A DNA stretch of 64,000 nt, taken from NCBI GenBank assembly GCA_017607445.1, contig JAEVHH010000003.1, forward strand, positions 2,852,001 through 2,916,000, given 5' to 3'. Both the position numbers and the translations under genes were made by a program. A model generated the notes under the pieces. It was not told the DNA's origin, did no database searches, and saw nothing but the letters and a program-made list of their open reading frames with translations. The stretch is from Histoplasma ohiense (taxonomy: Eukaryota; Ascomycota; Eurotiomycetes; Onygenales; Ajellomycetaceae). This document shows, piece after piece, positions 58,664 to 64,000 of the stretch (within the stretch, counting starts at the first letter, position 1; each line of letters begins with the position of its first letter).

Positions 58664-61600
58664 ATGAACTCCGTCGAGAAAAACTTCCACCACCCGTTTA
58701 TCCCTTACGACATCCAACGCCAGTTCATGCAAGCATTGTACGACTGTATTGAAGGAGGCAAAGTTGGTATATTTGAGTCGCCCACAGGTACCTTGCTTGA
58801 CCCTTACAAATGGACAGGTTGAAGAAGTTGTCTGACAAATCTCAGGTACCGTACGTTCATCTCATCCGCCGACTGGCAACATCCTATGAGCATATAGGAA
58901 GTCCTAGTTCGCTAGAGCTTCTTTTTAGTATTTGGAAATGCCGGAGATGTGTTCTTTCAATCCTCAGTCTTTTCCTCTTATCGATTTTTCACTAAAGAAG
59001 GGTTATTGAAACGAGATTGCAAGAACGGCATATCCAGACCTTGCTCCAAAAACACGTATTTCATGCATCTAACGTGTTTGCATTGCTGTAGGGCAAATCG
59101 CTCAGTTTAATATGTGGCTCTTTAACGTGGCTCCGTGGTTATAAACGCGCAGCGTTCCTCAATACAATTGACCAGTCACTCTGTCAGCTATATCCCAACC
59201 TCATAGATATGGAGGATCTTAGGCTGATGTACAGAGATATTAGCTGATAGTGAACCAGAATGGATGTTAGAATACTCACGGCGAGAGAAAACAAGATTTA
59301 TCCGGGAGAAGAGAGAGCAATTGGAAGACCGTTTGGTGAAAATCCGCGCAGGTGAAGAACGGCAGCGAAAGCAGTTTGTGGACGGCAACCATACCTCTAA
59401 GAGAAGGGTAGGTTATAATAGGTTATAATCCGACGGATTACGGAAATGGGCGATCCTAATTACTCCTTATAAATAGAAATTGACTGCGGGAAACGATGCT
59501 TCCGAAGAGGGGTATGAGAACCAATTCGAACTAGAAGACTATTATAGCGACAACGAAGAACGAACGGCTGTGGATGCGATTTCGAACACTGAAGGCGTAC
59601 TCTCTGCTGATACTCTTGCTTTACTCGAGAAGCTAAATGGCGGACCCGTTGATGATCGTGCCGATTCCGAGCCGGAGGATGAGATTCGAGTATTCTACTG
59701 CTCGAGAACACACTCTCAACTGACTCAATTTGCCCACGAGTTGCGGCGAGTAAAGCTACCTCCAAGTATTCCTCCCGAGGTAGGTGATCAGGGTAAAGCT
59801 ACAGATATGTCCTATCCCGATGATGCCTTGGAAGAGAGCACGAAACATCTCTCTCTCGGGTCGAGAAAGACACTCTGTATCAATTCGAAGGTACGGGCTC
59901 TTGGCAACTCAACGGCGGTAAACGAACGCTGTTTGGATATCCAGCGCCCTGAAACACCCGCGGAGTATAGATGCCCATTTCTACCCACGAAGGAGAATGA
60001 AACCCTTGTCAACGATTTTCGCGACCATACACTAGCAAAAGTGCGAGACATCGAGGATATCGGTAAAATAGGATCTAAAATTGGGATATGCCCGTACTAC
60101 GCTTCTCGATCAATAATTAAATTTAGCGAAGTAGGTTTGTTGCATTTTAATCAACGTATCACTTCTCTGCTCAATTAACGATACTACATTAGATCGTCAC
60201 TTTACCATACCCGCTTCTCCTCCAGAGATCAGCAAGGGACGCCTTAAACATCTCTCTCAAAAACCACGTCGTAATTATTGATGAAGCCCATAATCTCATC
60301 GACGCCATTTCCGATATACATTCTGTGTCTGTGTCGCTATCTCAACTTCAATTGGCCATTTACCAGCTCACCACTTACGCCAGGAAGTATAAGACTCGCT
60401 TAAAGGGGAGCAATAGGGTCTACGTCACCCAGGTGATTCGGCTTGTGAGTTCGATTTCTGATTATTTGAAAATCGTTCTGGAAAGAACGCAGCCTGCAGA
60501 GGGCGTCCTCCTCCCGTCTGACATAATGACGGGGAAAGGGGTTGATCAAATAAACCCACACAAGTTATCGCGGTATCTGCATAAAAGCAAACTGGCGAGG
60601 AAAGTCGACGGCTTCATTGGGCAGTCATCTATGGAGTCACAAGCTGCGGACAAAAATGCCACTCGACTTTCAGTTCCTGTTCTCTTTCAAGTACAAAACT
60701 TTGTTCTCTCATTGATGAACCCATCCTCAGAGGGGAAACTCTTTTACGAGATTAGCCAGAACGATGTCTTCTTGAAATACATGTTATTGGATCCTACCAA
60801 TCACTTTCGGGAAATCGTAGAGGACTCAAGGAGTGTGATTCTTGCGGGAGGTACAATGTCACCTGTATGTTAAATTCCGTTCCCTGGGACGAAAAGGAAG
60901 TGACAAGTTGATGTCTCGTTTATTTGGTAGATGGAAGATTATGCAGAACATTTGTTTCCCTATTTGGATACAGGTCGACTCGAAACTTTTAGCTATGGCC
61001 ACGTGATACCCCCCGATAATCTGGCAGCAATCCCAGTAGTCAGGGGAACTTGCAACACCAAGTTCGATTTTACTTACGGGAAACGAAACGATGAGAGCAT
61101 GGTATGTTGAGAATACGCTATCTCGCATCTTGGACTTTCATGATCCACCAGGAAAAAGTTGCTAATTATTGGACGGCTACAGATAATTGATCTTGGCAGG
61201 ACCATCACAGCATTGTGCTGTGTTATACCAGATGGTGTCGTGGTTTTTTTCCCAAGTTACGACTACTTAAACCAAGTTTTGATGATCTGGAAGAAGCACA
61301 TCCCAACTACCGGATCTAGCATCATCGATTTGATCCAAAGATCCAAAGCTGTCTTCCACGAGTCCCAAGACAAAGCTACAGATGTTGACGAATTACTTCA
61401 AGGTTATTCTAGCGCCATTAACACTGGATCCCAGGGTGGCGCGTTGCTCTTGTCAGTTATGGGTGGGAAGTTGTCTGAAGGAATCAATTTCTCTGATAAG
61501 CTGGGCAGAGGGGTGATAGTCGTTGGGCTCCCGTTTCCAAACATCCGTAGTGCGGTATGGCAAGCTAAAATACAACACGTGGAGTCCAAAGCTTATGAAT

Positions 61601-61974
61601 CGTACTTATCCCTGTCATCATCGTTAGATCAAGACCATAAGGGCAAAGAGATTTCGGAGGAAAATCGCAAGTTGAAGGCGAAATCTGCTGGGAGGGAGTT
61701 CTACGAGAATGCATGCATGAGGATTGTGAACCAATGTATTGGTCGGGCAATCAGACACCAGGGCGATTACGCTGCGATCCTTATGATGGATAGACGGTAT
61801 AGCAGTCTACGCATACAGAACAAGCTACCAAGTTGGATTCGACAAAGCCTGGTGGCGGGGGCGTCAGAGCAGCCAGCTGAGAGAGCAATTGGGGATATTT
61901 CTGCCTTCTTTCGAAAAAAACGAGCATCGAATATAAATGCGGCTGGGAATGAGCAGAAAGTGCAAAAGCCATGA
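58664..61974 (+). CDS. CHL1: Chl1/DDX11 iron-sulfur DNA helicase
   Basis: Chl1 is a superfamily 2 (XPD-like) 5'-3' helicase needed for sister-chromatid cohesion and replication-linked repair. Eight exons (58,664-58,787; 58,846-58,850; 59,092-59,182; 59,244-59,407; 59,477-60,130; 60,193-60,864; 60,931-61,101; 61,183-61,974) give 890 residues. Motifs are Walker A S-P-T-G-T-G-K-S at 39-46, four FeS cysteines at about 262, 280, 294 and 333 (C-I-N-S-K-V; N-E-R-C; Y-R-C-P; I-C-P-Y-Y), D-E-A-H at 376-379, L-A-G-G-T-M-S-P, and motif VI Q-C-I-G-R-A-I-R-H-Q-G-D near 811. Exon 2 is 5 nt (GTACC), completing Gly42 and Thr43 of Walker A. Without it the frame and the motif are lost. Intron 3 has a weak GTCAGC donor. 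Confidence 0.93.
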
Positions 61975-62269
61975 AGCAGATCATTGTCCTTCGTTTACTT
62001 TACCTTATCTCAGCAAGCTCAGACGCTTCACAAGATAATTGCTGTTTTAACACTGATTTGACAAGCCGCAATCGCTCGCTTGCGTTCACTTATCCAGCTT
62101 GAAAACGCGCTGTTTAATCCCTCGGGTGAATGTAATGAGATATACAACAGCTGCATATGACTTGTATAGATGAATTTCATGTAATCTACAGCTGTTAATA
62201 CATCCTTACAACTACCCACAAACATAGAGGTACATTTGAATTTTCCACTTTTCCAACTGTTTTTTGTAT

Positions 62270-62811
62270 AATTTTAACTCTCTAACTCATTCAACATCAT
62301 CACATGTCATCTGTGATTACTTTATGTGTGTGTACTGCACAGATTGAGTGATTATGAAGTCATCAATGCTCTTCCATTCACTCAAGAACATTGACACAGT
62401 CTTTATCAGATTACTGAAATCAAAATCATTGATGAATTTTATTATTGAAAAGATTAATAAAAAATAGAAGAAAACTGTCATAATATTTTCTTCAGTTTTT
62501 AAAAAAATCAGTACAAACATTCACACAGTCATCTCACAGCTGCAAAAACAGTTTGTGAAGATTTAATAACAATAGAATATATAATATAAAACTTTTATTA
62601 GATTTATAAAGACTCTGAATAAATAAATAAAAGAGAAGAAATATTCAGTCAATCAGAGTTATATTTATATTTTCTATAAAAAGTCTATATAATATATCAT
62701 TATAAATATGAATACAGTATCTGCTCTGAGAGAAGAGATTATTTCAGACTCAATCAAATTAACAGCTGTAATAAAAGCATTTGAAAAATCAATTATCTGA
62801 GTAAATATTGT
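62270..62811 (+). mobile_element. Unclassified repeat, second copy
   Basis: This is an inverted match to 8,610-9,190, including the S-S-V-F-K and T-S/H-T-V-x-S-Q-L-Q-K-Q-F blocks. It is cut at 62,811 by insertion of a GyA element. CpG-free, with several stops. Confidence 0.5.
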
Positions 62812-64000
62812 TGTAAGAGATGGTTGTAGGTATAATTATGGGAGTAGTGTGAAGTACATATGTAGAATGTTAAGAAGGTAGCAATCTCTATTATTCAAAG
62901 CTAATTGCTGATCTTCTAATATCTACAGATATCAGTGAGCATTATATAGATGATCATCATATGCTACAGCTGTCTATGATGCTGTGTGCTATATTCCTCT
63001 TCATTAATTCTGATGTGTTCTGTGTTCTTCTATCACCACATAGCTATTTTCTAATATAGATATCTCTGTTGTGTCTATTACAATTATCTCTCTTCTTCAA
63101 AGATCTGGTTCTCAGAGCTTTTTACTGCAATGTGTGAAGTTCATAACATATACTGTGTGGTTAATATTGTATAGAGTTCACAGAATTGAGCTGGATTAAT
63201 TGTTGAGATTAATTTCAGAGTGTTGCTGTTTTGAAAGAATGTTTTTCCATCTCTGATGTCAATGCAGTTCAATCATGATTTAGACACAACTTCTGAACCC
63301 CTTTTCTTTGACTTTTACATCAAAAAGTTGTACCCTAACAAAATCATCACCACCATCATCATTAATGATTTTTTATTTAAAAAGAATACATCAATTTATC
63401 AAATAAAGTATGCTGTATCTTTCTATATGATTTTTATTATGAAATTCAAAGTTTTGATTGTGTGATTGTGTTTTTCATTTTGAGTTGAGTTTTGTGTTGT
63501 TGCAATTTCTTTGATCATCATTGCAATATTGATTTCAATCTCCAACATCTGTCTTTCTTTCTTGTTGCTTTTGCTTTTCCTCCTCCTTTGAATAAGATCT
63601 TGGTACTAATTAAAGTTATGATAGAATGTCAGAACCAGCTGTTTCTGTTGCTGATTTGAAGTCTATAAAGAATGATATACTGTCTGCCATTGAGAGCATT
63701 TGCTTGGATTGTCTGGAGAGGTTGCAGAACCCCTCAGTATACTCTTGCTTTGTGAATGATGAATGAATATGCTGTCACATCTGCTATATATCAAATAGAA
63801 GTTGTGCTGCTGTAAGTTTTCTTAAACTAAGATTGTTATGAGTGCTAATGAGTTATAGATGTCTGAGTGCTTTCACAAAATCAATCAATCTTTGATTGAT
63901 GAATTTCATGAGATGCTGCTTTCTGATGAAGTTTCAGATGAGAGATTTGTCATGTATCAAACTGCTGTTGCAAGGTTTGTACTTGATATGCAGATCTATG
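62812..64000 (-). mobile_element. GyA copy, 3' end, continues past the window
   Basis: A 271-bp LTR in reverse orientation (62,812-63,082) is followed by the GyA 3' internal region, matching 29,334-28,060 inverted. The element body lies to the right of the window. Its antisense gene begins at 63,626 on the plus strand. Confidence 0.88.
63626..64000 (+). pseudogene. GyA antisense Cys-module gene, partial second copy
   Basis: Exon 1 is 63,626-63,811 (186 nt, the same length as at 28,791-28,606). The intron is 63,812-63,858 (47 nt, GTAAGT, CTAAT, TATAG), and exon 2 from 63,859 runs off the window. Exon 1 keeps all six module cysteines and has one TGA where the other copy has TGG. Conservation of splice signals and intron length in a mutated background supports a real spliced gene. 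Confidence 0.7.

Noticed and set aside
1..64000. Classical Neurospora-type RIP as sole explanation of the AT-rich blocks
   Set aside because: CpA and TpG remain abundant while CpC, GpG and CpG vanish, and stops are mainly TGA. The direction of change fits RIP but the context does not.

Overview
The window is nuclear DNA from a filamentous ascomycete. Two gene islands with normal GC content, short introns (GT/GC...CTAAC/CTGAC...AG) and Aspergillus/Onygenales-type proteins sit between AT-rich blocks packed with mutated retrotransposons. Sharp GC-rich and AT-rich blocks filled with gypsy elements, plus near-total loss of CpG in the repeats, suggest a dimorphic Onygenales fungus, most likely Blastomyces or a close relative. 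That identification is inference.

Layout. 1-11,600: TE block (gypsy gag fragments, a broken Tad1-like LINE, a GC-rich tRNA-derived unit, an unclassified repeat). 11,883-20,217: island 1, with a siderophore N-acyltransferase (+) and exocyst SEC3 (-). 20,505-47,667: a nest of two Ty3/gypsy chromovirus families, called here GyA (22,481-29,605, 271-bp LTRs) and GyB (copies at 29,771-37,236 on minus and 38,607-47,441 on plus), with hAT-like elements carrying a minisatellite. Target-site duplications allow the insertion order to be read. 48,040-61,974: island 2, with a CCCH zinc-finger protein (-), HOP2 (-), an SKT5/CHS4-like chitin synthase activator (-) and the CHL1 helicase (+). 62,270-64,000: TE block again, with the 3' end of another GyA copy.

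The host genes are ordinary housekeeping, meiotic, cell-wall and iron genes that do not form a cluster. All six gene models were built by hand from splice signals, and each spliced length is a multiple of three. Three of them need unusually small exons: 10 and 13 nt in HOP2, 5 nt inside the Walker A motif of CHL1, and a 12-nt last exon in the SKT5-like gene that supplies the end of its CAAX box.

The most novel signal is in the transposons. Between pol and the 3' LTR, GyA carries a three-exon gene on the opposite strand that encodes two copies of a C-x2-C-x11-C-x8/9-C-x2-C-x6-C module. GyB carries an antisense module with almost the same spacing in the same place. The repeats also show C-to-T mutation that removes CpG and CpC but leaves much CpA, unlike textbook RIP.
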